From positions 1 through 20,651 of the forward strand of contig JAIPEK010000006.1 of NCBI GenBank assembly GCA_021737205.1: a stretch of DNA of 20,651 nt, written 5' to 3'. Made by a program: the position numbers and the translations under genes. Below the pieces are notes generated by a model, which worked only from the letters and a program-made list of their open reading frames with translations, did not search any database and was not told the origin of the DNA. Shown here piece after piece: positions 14,393 through 20,651 of the stretch; the stretch's first letter is position 1, and each line of letters opens with the position of its first letter. This stretch comes from Desulfarculaceae bacterium (GTDB taxonomy: Bacteria; Desulfobacterota; Desulfobacteria; Desulfobacterales; Desulfobacteraceae).

Positions 14393-15260
14393 TGCTTTCC
14401 CGGGCACTGCCGTAACTCAACAGATTAATACTTCCGTACCATACAATCTTCTGATCAATAACAGCAAATTTCTGGTGAATGTTGGACATAAACACGACAC
14501 TGACTCCGTTATTGCCAAGCAGATCCAATACCCTCTGCAAAGCGGGTTGATCCTTTGATTTAAAATCCTCCTCAGGGCGGGTGATGACAACAATTCGACA
14601 ATTTTTCTCTGCGGGGACCTCCAGTTGCCGGAGCATTTGTTGAGTACGTCTTTTTCTTACAAACGGACTTACAATAACAATCTCTTTTTTAGCGGCCACG
14701 ATATCCTGATTAAAAACAGGCAGAAAATTATCTTTATCAAAGATGATATCCAGGGGCTCATCCATGTTTACTTCACCCTTGGCTTTATACCCCATTGAAG
14801 CGTTGCCGTTCAGCCGTTTCTGATACATTTTCTCCAGCATCTTGACCCGGATATCCACATAGTCATAAATCCGCACTTCTTTTTTAGCTTCAAAAAACCG
14901 GTGGAGTCTGCCGGCATACTGCTGAAGAGTTCCTTTCCAGGATATCGGCATCGCCAGAAAAAGGGTGTCAAGACGGGGTTCATCAAACCCCTCCCCTATA
15001 AAACGGCCGGTTGCAACCAAAATGATACTCTTTTCCACCGGGATATCTGCAAGTCGCTGAAAGATTTCCCTGGTTGTTTTTTTCCCCATGCCGCCCGTCA
15101 TTGTGATAACTTCCGGTATCTTTTCCCTCAGCATTTTTGCAAGCAATTGGACATGAGCGGTTCTGAGGGACAAAACAAGGCAGTTTCTGCCTTGCTGATA
15201 ATTTTTCAGCACATCTTGGACAATCTGCTGATTTCGAAATTCATTGTCTGCAATTATCAA
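14313..15260 (-). pseudogene. C-terminal half of a TOTE-type SF2 helicase with PLD nuclease domain
   Basis: The 315-aa frame holds only the second RecA lobe of a superfamily 2 helicase: ATGRFIGEGFDEPRLDTLF (motif V region, residues 83-101) and QQYAGRLHR (motif VI, 113-121). A phospholipase D-like domain follows with HQKFAVIDQ...SINLL (His262, Lys264, Asp269, Asn279; one HKD motif, so a dimer would be needed). Walker A and DExD/H motifs are missing. The only available start is a TTG at 15258-15260 within the overlapping end of the primase gene, in the +1 frame. The first residues, DNEFRNQQIVQDVL, correspond to the middle of full-length family proteins. I read this as the remnant of a single primase-helicase-PLD gene after internal deletion. 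Confidence 0.8.
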
Positions 15261-16554
15261 TAACCCGGGCTTCTGTCCCTGTTGCTTGAAGCTCCTCCGT
15301 CAATTCAATCTCGCATCCTCGAGGCAGACACAGATACGCCTTTGTTTCATCCGCGCAACAGATAACTCTCGAATGCCCGTAGGTCGGCAAACGCATGGCC
15401 TGCTGTTTGTAAAACATCGGATTTTTGAAAGATGCAAAACGTTTTATCCGGTTCAATGCTTTTTGTGAGAGGCCCGCCTTTGGAACAAACAGCATATTTG
15501 CTTTAACGATGTCCATCTGCCCGGGAAAATCATTTTTTTGTAATTGAACTTTATTTTTACTGACTTCCCATGGCTTTTCCTCTTCCGCTTCTTCATCGAT
15601 TTTTAATATACCCAGCTCATGGCCGGGACAGAGATTTGAAACAAGATCCTCAAGAAAATTTTCTGAAATTTTCCAGACAGAGGATAGAAATGCCCACTGG
15701 TCATCATGGGCCTTAAAATGTTCATCCACAAATTCACTGTTTTTGTTTTCCCTTGCCGCTTTTTGCAGCGGCAATGCTATCAGATTTCCTAATCCGCCTT
15801 TGGGAAGGGTGTCCTGACTGGGGAACAACCGGTCATATGATTTGAATTGAATTTCGTGCCTTTCTCCCATGGCACGGGTGAGCAGTGCGGAGCCGAATCT
15901 GCGCGCGAAAGCAGCGGAAACAGGGTTTTCAAATAAAAACCAGACATGACCGCCCTGACCGGACCGCGACCGTTCCACAGCAACGGGAATATTGAATTCA
16001 GTGCAGACCTTTCTGACAACACAGATGTCTTTTTGCCAGTCTGCTTCGTCAAAATCCATTGCCAGAAAGGAACACGTTTCATCCGACAGCATTGGATAAA
16101 TACCGGCAACGATATTTCCTCTCAAATGATTCTCAATGGTATTTTCGTCCAAAGATGCGTACAATTTATGTTCACATTTAGTACAAGGAATCTTTGGTTT
16201 TCCGCAAATCCCCGCGCGCCACTGGTTCAAGCAGACTGGCGAATACCCTGAAATCCCCTTCTTTTCATTCTTCCACCACTTTGCGAATACATCCTTACGG
16301 CCTTTGAAAAGCGACATGAACAGATGAATCTTGGAGGCGGAATCCGAAGTGTGGTCCACACCTGAACAACAATTGCCTTGACTCGATTCAATCTCAAGTA
16401 TATTTCGTTCTATTTTTGCTTTCGAGTCTTGGTTGGGTGACGATTCCGGTTCCGGCTGACATAGCTGTCTTTTTAGTTGACGATTTTCTTGTTTCAGCCT
16501 GCTGTTTTCATGAAGCAAACGGTTGTATTTTTCAAGTAGCTCATTGTAAATCAT
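15241..16554 (-). CDS. TOTE conflict system archaeo-eukaryotic primase domain protein (truncated)
   Basis: This 437-aa protein has an N-terminal coiled coil (residues 1-32), then FKGRKDVFAKWW and the archaeo-eukaryotic primase (AEP) domain characteristic of TOTE-type conflict proteins. A zinc-binding set Cys108, 117, 124, 127 is followed by the catalytic DFD at 167-169, SRSGQGGHVW with His203, and SYDRLFPSQDTLPKGGLGNLIALPLQ from 239. Relatives continue into a DExH helicase; here the protein stops at DNCRQ and the helicase continues only as a C-terminal piece in the +1 frame. A strong promoter lies at 16685-16714. The ribosome site before the ATG is poor. A role in defence against invading DNA is proposed for the family. 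Whether this shortened form works is doubtful. Confidence 0.85.
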   Translation of the reverse strand: MIYNELLEKYNRLLHENSRLKQENRQLKRQLCQPEPESSPNQDSKAKIERNILEIESSQGNCCSGVDHTSDSASKIHLFMSLFKGRKDVFAKWWKNEKKGISGYSPVCLNQWRAGICGKPKIPCTKCEHKLYASLDENTIENHLRGNIVAGIYPMLSDETCSFLAMDFDEADWQKDICVVRKVCTEFNIPVAVERSRSGQGGHVWFLFENPVSAAFARRFGSALLTRAMGERHEIQFKSYDRLFPSQDTLPKGGLGNLIALPLQKAARENKNSEFVDEHFKAHDDQWAFLSSVWKISENFLEDLVSNLCPGHELGILKIDEEAEEEKPWEVSKNKVQLQKNDFPGQMDIVKANMLFVPKAGLSQKALNRIKRFASFKNPMFYKQQAMRLPTYGHSRVICCADETKAYLCLPRGCEIELTEELQATGTEARVIDNCRQ

Positions 16555-16592
16555 GCTGTCTTATCCAAGGCCGATCATCGGCTCCGGTGACG

Positions 16593-16613
16593 AAAAATCG
16601 TCTATCAAAGACG
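16593..16613 (-). terminator. Small hairpin with T-run in the primase-gene leader
   Basis: On the minus strand, CGTCT (16609-16613) pairs with AGACG (16599-16603) around a 5-nt loop and is followed by ATTTTT. It lies about 40 bp before the start codon in a 125-nt leader and could attenuate transcription. The stem is only 5 bp, so this may be chance. The rest of 16555-16684 shows no gene. Confidence 0.25.
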
Positions 16614-16684
16614 GTTCTTTCACCGGGTAATATGGTGGTGGGCAAACCCCGGTCTCCCTTCTTGAAATTTACATCATTACAAAT

Positions 16685-16714
16685 TTTATACCTCCTCCGA
16701 ATCCGCCGTGTCAA
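16685..16714 (-). promoter_or_regulatory. Near-consensus sigma70 promoter of the primase gene
   Basis: On the minus strand, a perfect TTGACA (16709-16714) and TATAAA (16685-16690, five of six) stand 18 bp apart. The leader to the start codon at 16554 is roughly 125 nt. About 75 bp away, a TTGACA on the opposite strand heads the toxin-antitoxin operon, so the two island transcripts are divergent. Confidence 0.65.
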
Positions 16715-16786
16715 GAGACAAGCATTGTGTAACAGGGATTGTGCGACTGTCCTAATAATATTCTCGGTACTGGAACACAAAAAAGG

Positions 16787-16814
16787 TTGACATGGTTATC
16801 AAAAATGATAACTT
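16787..16814 (+). promoter_or_regulatory. Promoter with internal palindromic operator for the HigBA-like operon
   Basis: TTGACA (16787-16792) is a perfect -35; a modest TAACTT (16809-16814) follows at 16 bp. Between them lies GTTATCA-AAAA-TGATAAC (16795-16812), a perfect 7-bp inverted repeat with a 4-nt centre. That is a typical geometry for an antitoxin HTH dimer blocking RNA polymerase. An ATG at 16792 falls inside the -35, so it cannot be the toxin start on this transcript. Confidence 0.6.
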
Positions 16815-16863
16815 ATTGGGACGGTGGAGGTTAAATGCTGCAAATTCAACAAAAGGAATCGGA

Positions 16864-17124
16864 TTGACGGAAACAAATAAGAAATGGGAAATCACATTCT
16901 TTAATAAAAAAGTTTATAAAGAAACCTATAATTTTCCACCGGGGATACTGGCAAACTTATTACATATAATTAATCTCATTGAAGAATTCGGACCAAATTT
17001 GGGCAAGCCCCATACCAAATCAATGAGTGGACAAAGAGGACTTTTTGAGATAACAGCATCCGGAGAAGAGGGCGCAGGCAGGTCTTTTTTCTGTTATATT
17101 AAAAAAAAGGAGAAAAGTGGCTGA
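16864..17124 (+). CDS. HigB/Gp49-like RelE-superfamily toxin, short at the C-terminus
   Basis: This 86-aa frame shows the Gp49-like HigB pattern: KKWEITFFNKKVYKET near the N-terminus, a helix LANLLHIINLIEEFGPNLGKPHTK, then GLFEITASGEEGAGRSFFCY. Such toxins cleave mRNA on ribosomes. The start is TTG at 16864, with AAGGA 7 nt upstream. An in-frame ATG at 16792 would add 24 unrelated residues and lies in the promoter. Family members continue some 25 residues further with a basic segment (HAFVKKTxKTP pattern); here the protein ends KKKEKSG right after an A8 run. It is therefore probably truncated, or completed by frameshifting into the antitoxin frame. The antitoxin gene follows by 2 bp. Confidence 0.7.
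   Translation: MTETNKKWEITFFNKKVYKETYNFPPGILANLLHIINLIEEFGPNLGKPHTKSMSGQRGLFEITASGEEGAGRSFFCYIKKKEKSG
17103..17109 (+). other. A AAA AAG slippery heptamer at the end of the toxin gene
   Basis: The toxin frame reads ATT AAA AAA AAG GAG at 17098-17112, placing A AAA AAG in the phase known to promote -1 frameshifting in E. coli dnaX. A -1 shift here continues GGA GAA AAG TGG CTG ACG ATG into the antitoxin frame without a stop. No convincing downstream stem-loop was seen. Confidence 0.4.
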
Positions 17125-17126
17125 CG

Positions 17127-17459
17127 ATGAGCTCAACAAACAGGAACAAAAGACCGTCTTTCAAGGAATTTAAAGAAGAAGCCCTTGAAAAACCGGAAGT
17201 AAAAAGAAAGTATGAAGAACTTATTCCGGTTTATGAAATCCGAAGAAAGCTTATTGAAATGAGACTTGCAAAGGGATTAACGCAGGCCGATATTGCAAAA
17301 AGAATGAATACCAAGAAAAGCAACATTTCCCGCATGGAATGCGGAGAAAAAGCCAAGCTGCCCACATTTGATATGATTAACAGATACGCTGCCGCTCTGG
17401 ATTGCAAAGTCAGTATAAATTTTGAACCGATAGGCCCCGAAGAGGCTGAAGCTCATTAA
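17127..17459 (+). CDS. HigA-like XRE-family antitoxin
   Basis: This 110-aa protein has a helix-turn-helix domain in its second half: LTQADIAKRMNTKKSNISRM at residues 51-70, a clear XRE pattern. It is preceded by a charged helical N-terminus (FKEFKEEALEKPEVKRKYEEL), as in HigA-type antitoxins that follow Gp49-like toxins. It should neutralise the upstream toxin and bind the operator at 16795-16812. The only good Shine-Dalgarno (AAGGAG) lies 14 nt from the ATG, further than usual, so translation may depend on coupling to the toxin gene 2 bp upstream. The sequence is A-rich like the toxin gene and unlike the GC-rich flanks, which points to acquisition as a unit. Confidence 0.88.
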   Translation: MSSTNRNKRPSFKEFKEEALEKPEVKRKYEELIPVYEIRRKLIEMRLAKGLTQADIAKRMNTKKSNISRMECGEKAKLPTFDMINRYAAALDCKVSINFEPIGPEEAEAH

Positions 17460-17550
17460 GCTTTTTCCAACCAGATAAACTCTCCCGGAATTTTTACCCA
17501 ACTGCCCCGGAATCCAAACAACTCGATTATCGGATTCATCGATAAAGAGG

Positions 17551-17580
17551 GCGGGGCGGAACCGGATGGTCCCGCCCCGC
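17551..17580 (-). terminator. GC-rich hairpin terminating the PfaA-like gene
   Basis: GCGGGGCGG (17551-17559) and CCGCCCCGC (17572-17580) form a perfect 9-bp stem with a 12-nt loop, 8 bp beyond the synthase stop codon. On the minus strand it is followed by CCTCTTTATC, a weak U-tract. Bases 17460-17550, between the antitoxin gene and this hairpin, hold no gene; the island's right boundary probably lies there. Confidence 0.65.
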
Positions 17581-17588
17581 AGGGGTGA

Positions 17589-20500
17589 TCAGGCTTCGGC
17601 TTGGGTGCGGGTTTGTACAAGATTCCTGATCCGGTACTGCTCTTCGAGCTTGTGGAGCTTGACCATCTGAAAATCAAAAAGCTCCATGATGCATCCGCCG
17701 TTTTCATCGGCAAGGGTCATGTGGAACGTATCCGTCTCTTCGTCGGACGTGGTCCGGGTGGTCATGCAGAGATACTCCCTGAATTTCGTTCCGCTGTCAT
17801 ACACCTTGAGGCTGCCGATCCGGTACGGGAGAACCACCATACTGTCGGTGAAGAACTCGAACGCGCCGCCGGTCTGGAACATGCCGTCAAGCAGGGCCAC
17901 GTTCACGATGAAGTCCGGCCGGCTGCAGTGGGCGAAAAACTCGTCCTCGCTTTGATCGCAGATCCGGGTGACCAGTGTATTTCCGTCAAAGGAAAGAACG
18001 TCTCGGATCGTCCGGAACGGGCCGTCCATAAACAGCCTTTGCGGATGATACAGAAGCTCCGGTATATGGGTCTCCGACTCTACTTTGGTGAATTCGGGAA
18101 ATTCCACCGTTTTCTGCTCGGGCCGGGATTCGGCGAACACGCATTCGGCGGTATAGTGCAGTTTGGGCTCTCCCACCACCTGTCCCATGTGGTTTTCCAC
18201 AAGAGAGGTGATCCGGCAGTCATACGCCTGATACTGCCCTTCTCCCTCTTTTTTCTCGGCATGGATCATCAGTTTTTTGGGCCGCTTTTTCAACAGCTTG
18301 ATCCCGTATGGGATCTCGAAATTCCGCACTTCACTGAGCGAGACGGATCCGCCCGTGTCGTACATGGCAGCTTCGGCCATGGTTTCCACGCCTGTGGCTC
18401 CCAGGAATACCGGGGTGTCTTCCATGGCATGCTCGAGGATAAACCGGTCCCGGGTAATGTCGAGCTTCCGGTTGAACACCCGGCCGTTTTCGGTTTCCCG
18501 TTCCACTGAATCCAGGAACGGGGCTATACCGAGAAGCCCGTCCCTGTCAAACGAGTAGTCAAGCCCGGAGAACACCGCCTCGGGTGTGCCGGCATCCCGG
18601 ATCTCGTCCATGAAAAAGCGGATGCCCTCCTCTAAGGGCAAAAATTTGAGTCCCCTTTCGGTGAGCACCTTTTTCACGGTCTCATCCGTGGCCATGCCCG
18701 CACCTTCCCAGGCGGTCCAGTCCATGACCTTGCACACGGTGTTTCGGTCGTTCTTCTCTTTCTGCAGCATTCTTGCCAGCATGTCATTGGCAGACGTGTA
18801 ATCGGCCTGGGTTTCATTACCGAATTTGGCGGTGACGCTGGAAAACCCGAGATGAAACCGCACACCCCGGTCTTTTAGGGCCTGCATGACATGGCGGCAT
18901 CCTTTTACTTTGGTGTTGAATACCTTTTCAAACGAGGCCGTGTCCTTTCTGGCAAACGGCAGGCTCTCTTCCACGCCTGCGGCATGGACCACCCCGTCGA
19001 TCCGGTCAAAGGATGCCAGGGCCTTTTCCACCGATTCGGCGTCCGTGACATCCGCTGCCAGATAGGTAACGTTGACCCCTTTGGATTTCAGGGTTTGGAT
19101 GTTCTTTTTTGACTGGACAAGATGCAGAATCCGGCCGGCCTCCTTTTTCAGTTCCAGGGGTTTGGCGTCCGGCATCTTTTGCTTGAGGCGCTGCATGACA
19201 TCCGATTCTGTAAGTCCTTCTTCAAGAAAGGCCTGGTCCACCTCATCGACCCGACTTCTGCCCATGATCACAAGATCGGTCCGGTACTTGTCGACCATCT
19301 GTTTGAGAATCTCGTATGTAATGCCCCGGGCGCCGCCGGTCACAACAACCGTATCATCGGCCTTTACAACCGGTCCGGCGGGGGATTCCGGTTCAACCGG
19401 CGTTTCATACAGCCGGAGAGCGAACTTTTCGCTTTCTTTGTATCCGGTTTCCACCTTCTGATCTTCGGACCGGATCTCCCTGAGGAAGTGATCCACGTGA
19501 GTGTCCGTGATTTCCGAGCCGCTGCCTGCAAAGAAATCCACCATCTTGAACCGAACGGACGGCATCTCCTTGGCAAGGGTTTTCATCATGCCGGAAATAC
19601 CGGCAAACGCGGGTTCCACATCCAGGGTGTCATCCACGTAGGGGAAGACCACCGAATTGATGGACAGGCACGCCACAAAAGCGCGGTTTTTCTCCAGTGT
19701 TTCCCGGAGACCCTTCATCAGAAGGAAAAACGTGCGGACAGCTTTATCCGATGCTTCGCCGGAATGCTCGGATGGATCAAAAAACAAATCCGCCGGTGCC
19801 GGATGGATAAAACCCGCAAAATCCGGGTGCTCCTTTAAAAGGATTTCCACGCTTTTGGCCGTGGTTTCATCGGTGGAGAAATCCGCCTCTATGGTCTCAT
19901 CGCAAAAGCCTGCATCGATAATCCCTTCTGCAAGGCCGATAACGGTGCCGCCGTCCTGCTTGACGCGACGGGCCGTCTTTTCCGCAATCCCGGCGTTGTC
20001 CGCCGTCAGCACGACTTTTCGGTTTTCAAAGGACAGAATCTGCGATTCCGGCATCGGTTCCGGCACCGCCCCGGGCACCAGCCGCTTGATTTCGCTCTCC
20101 TGCTTTTCTCCCGCCTTGTCCGAAGAAGCATCCGGTGTGTCTTTGTCCCCTGAAGGTCCGCCGGAAGGCGGGGTATCATCCGGGCCGCCGACTTTGGAGG
20201 CGATATATTCGGCCAGTTTCGTTATGGTATTCAGATCCCGCAGTTTCAAATCCTCGGGCACTTCAAAACCGAACTTCGTCGCCACGTTCCCGAAAATCTC
20301 CACCTGCTTCACCGTGTCGATCCCCAGATCCGCCTCAAGATCCAGTTCCGCCTCCAGCATGTCCGTGGTGTAACCGGTCTGATCAGCAATGATCTGCTTG
20401 ACAGAGTCCGCGATATCCCCGGCTGACGAGGCAGCTTCCACCGTACCCGTACTTTCCGCTTCCCCGGCTTCTCCGGCAGGTGCAGCTTGTGCCGGACCCG

Positions 20501-20651
20501 TTTTCGAAGTGATATAGTCAGCCAGTTTCGATATGGTGTTCAGATCCCGCAGTTTCAAATCCTCGGGCACTTCAAAACCGAACTTCGTGGCCACGTTCCC
20601 GAAAATCTCCACCTGCTTCACCGTGTCGATCCCCAGATCCGCCTCCAGGTC
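17589..20651 (-). CDS. PfaA-like PUFA/polyketide synthase, C-terminal 1020 residues (ACP-ACP-KR-DH; truncated by window edge)
   Basis: The frame is open to the right edge, so the ketosynthase and acyltransferase expected at the N-terminus lie outside. Visible domains, numbered from the edge, are carrier domain 1 (1-50), an Ala/Gly/Glu linker, carrier domain 2 (about 80-153), a Gly/Pro/Asp-rich linker, a structural KR half (about 210-410), and the catalytic ketoreductase. The ketoreductase has TGGARGI at 438-444, GFSSV with Ser604/605, Tyr618 and Asn622. A double-hotdog dehydratase follows, with His741 in EHAMEDTPVFLG and Asp922 in LLDGMFQ. This order matches PfaA of PUFA synthases, which build acyl chains iteratively from malonyl units. 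Both carriers read LGIDTVKQ, with Thr where Ser normally bears phosphopantetheine. The product could be a polyunsaturated or other long-chain lipid. Confidence 0.88.
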   Translation of the reverse strand, partial: DLEADLGIDTVKQVEIFGNVATKFGFEVPEDLKLRDLNTISKLADYITSKTGPAQAAPAGEAGEAESTGTVEAASSAGDIADSVKQIIADQTGYTTDMLEAELDLEADLGIDTVKQVEIFGNVATKFGFEVPEDLKLRDLNTITKLAEYIASKVGGPDDTPPSGGPSGDKDTPDASSDKAGEKQESEIKRLVPGAVPEPMPESQILSFENRKVVLTADNAGIAEKTARRVKQDGGTVIGLAEGIIDAGFCDETIEADFSTDETTAKSVEILLKEHPDFAGFIHPAPADLFFDPSEHSGEASDKAVRTFFLLMKGLRETLEKNRAFVACLSINSVVFPYVDDTLDVEPAFAGISGMMKTLAKEMPSVRFKMVDFFAGSGSEITDTHVDHFLREIRSEDQKVETGYKESEKFALRLYETPVEPESPAGPVVKADDTVVVTGGARGITYEILKQMVDKYRTDLVIMGRSRVDEVDQAFLEEGLTESDVMQRLKQKMPDAKPLELKKEAGRILHLVQSKKNIQTLKSKGVNVTYLAADVTDAESVEKALASFDRIDGVVHAAGVEESLPFARKDTASFEKVFNTKVKGCRHVMQALKDRGVRFHLGFSSVTAKFGNETQADYTSANDMLARMLQKEKNDRNTVCKVMDWTAWEGAGMATDETVKKVLTERGLKFLPLEEGIRFFMDEIRDAGTPEAVFSGLDYSFDRDGLLGIAPFLDSVERETENGRVFNRKLDITRDRFILEHAMEDTPVFLGATGVETMAEAAMYDTGGSVSLSEVRNFEIPYGIKLLKKRPKKLMIHAEKKEGEGQYQAYDCRITSLVENHMGQVVGEPKLHYTAECVFAESRPEQKTVEFPEFTKVESETHIPELLYHPQRLFMDGPFRTIRDVLSFDGNTLVTRICDQSEDEFFAHCSRPDFIVNVALLDGMFQTGGAFEFFTDSMVVLPYRIGSLKVYDSGTKFREYLCMTTRTTSDEETDTFHMTLADENGGCIMELFDFQMVKLHKLEEQYRIRNLVQTRTQAEA
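20212..20342 (-). repeat. Carrier-domain repeat unit, second ACP
   Basis: This 131-bp stretch matches 20521-20651 with only 5 differences (about 96%), at an exact offset of 309 bp (103 codons). It encodes the carrier domain from DLEADLGIDTVKQ to TKLA. The linker between units is not conserved in this way. Confidence 0.9.
20521..20651 (-). repeat. Carrier-domain repeat unit, first visible ACP
   Basis: This is the partner of 20212-20342. It is cut by the window edge, so more units may follow upstream in the gene, as PUFA synthases often carry several tandem carriers. The near-identity at silent positions suggests recent duplication or gene conversion. Confidence 0.9.

Noticed and set aside
17460..17550. 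Possible remnant peptide on the minus strand (ending WVKIPGEFIWLEKA)
   Set aside because: It is too short to assign to any family, has no start of its own, and may be chance coding in the intergenic strip.
14090..17588. Transposon or integrase at the island borders
   Set aside because: I found no transposase or recombinase frame, no terminal inverted repeats and no clear target duplication between the 14300 region and 17460-17550.

Overview
The window reads like chromosomal DNA of an anaerobic, GC-rich Desulfobacterota-type bacterium (former deltaproteobacteria, probably Desulfobacterales). This is an inference from gene content: a PUFA/polyketide-type synthase (PfaA-like), paired PilT-family ATPases, a FadH-type iron-sulfur flavoenzyme and a glycerate kinase/hydroxypyruvate reductase operon. 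No rRNA, tRNA, CRISPR array or recognisable insertion sequence is visible.

Layout. (1) 1-3100: the 3' end of pdxJ, an HSL-type alpha/beta hydrolase, a convergent Cof-type HAD phosphatase and an unrecognised 169-aa protein. Two copies of a dispersed hairpin repeat lie here, one of them carrying a nested perfect palindrome. (2) 3108-6298, minus strand: a compact operon, 2-hydroxyacid (hydroxypyruvate/glyoxylate) reductase, then glycerate 2-kinase, then a small histone-deacetylase-fold hydrolase. The first two genes overlap by 4 bp and together would take hydroxypyruvate to 2-phosphoglycerate. (3) 6365-8380: an AT-richer accessory patch. It holds a Phd/RelE toxin-antitoxin pair, a truncated second copy of the reductase 5' end together with its upstream DNA, a DUF4160-DUF2442 pair, an orphan Phd-like antitoxin and a micro-ORF. 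(4) 8395-13991, minus strand: five tightly spaced genes behind a near-consensus promoter. They are an unknown protein, a PilT paralogue with altered motifs, PilT, an MBL-fold hydrolase and a FadH-like 2,4-dienoyl-CoA reductase. (5) 14090-17459: an accessory island. A type II NADH dehydrogenase gene breaks off at about codon 72. It is followed by a broken TOTE-type primase/helicase/PLD conflict gene on the minus strand and a HigB/HigA-like toxin-antitoxin pair on the plus strand. (6) 17551-20651, minus strand: the C-terminal 1020 residues of a PfaA-like synthase (ACP-ACP-KR-DH) with its terminator. The gene continues past the right edge.

The metabolic genes are ordinary in themselves. The most interesting material is in the accessory DNA. 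The TOTE gene has lost the ATP-binding half of its helicase and now reads as two overlapping frames. The HigBA-like pair has a palindromic operator inside its promoter and a dnaX-type A AAA AAG heptamer, at which a -1 shift would fuse toxin to antitoxin. The dehydrogenase 5' duplication flanks a toxin-antitoxin module. In the synthase, both visible carrier domains carry Thr where the phosphopantetheine-bearing Ser is expected. Functions are assigned by recognising family motifs by eye; no database search was possible.
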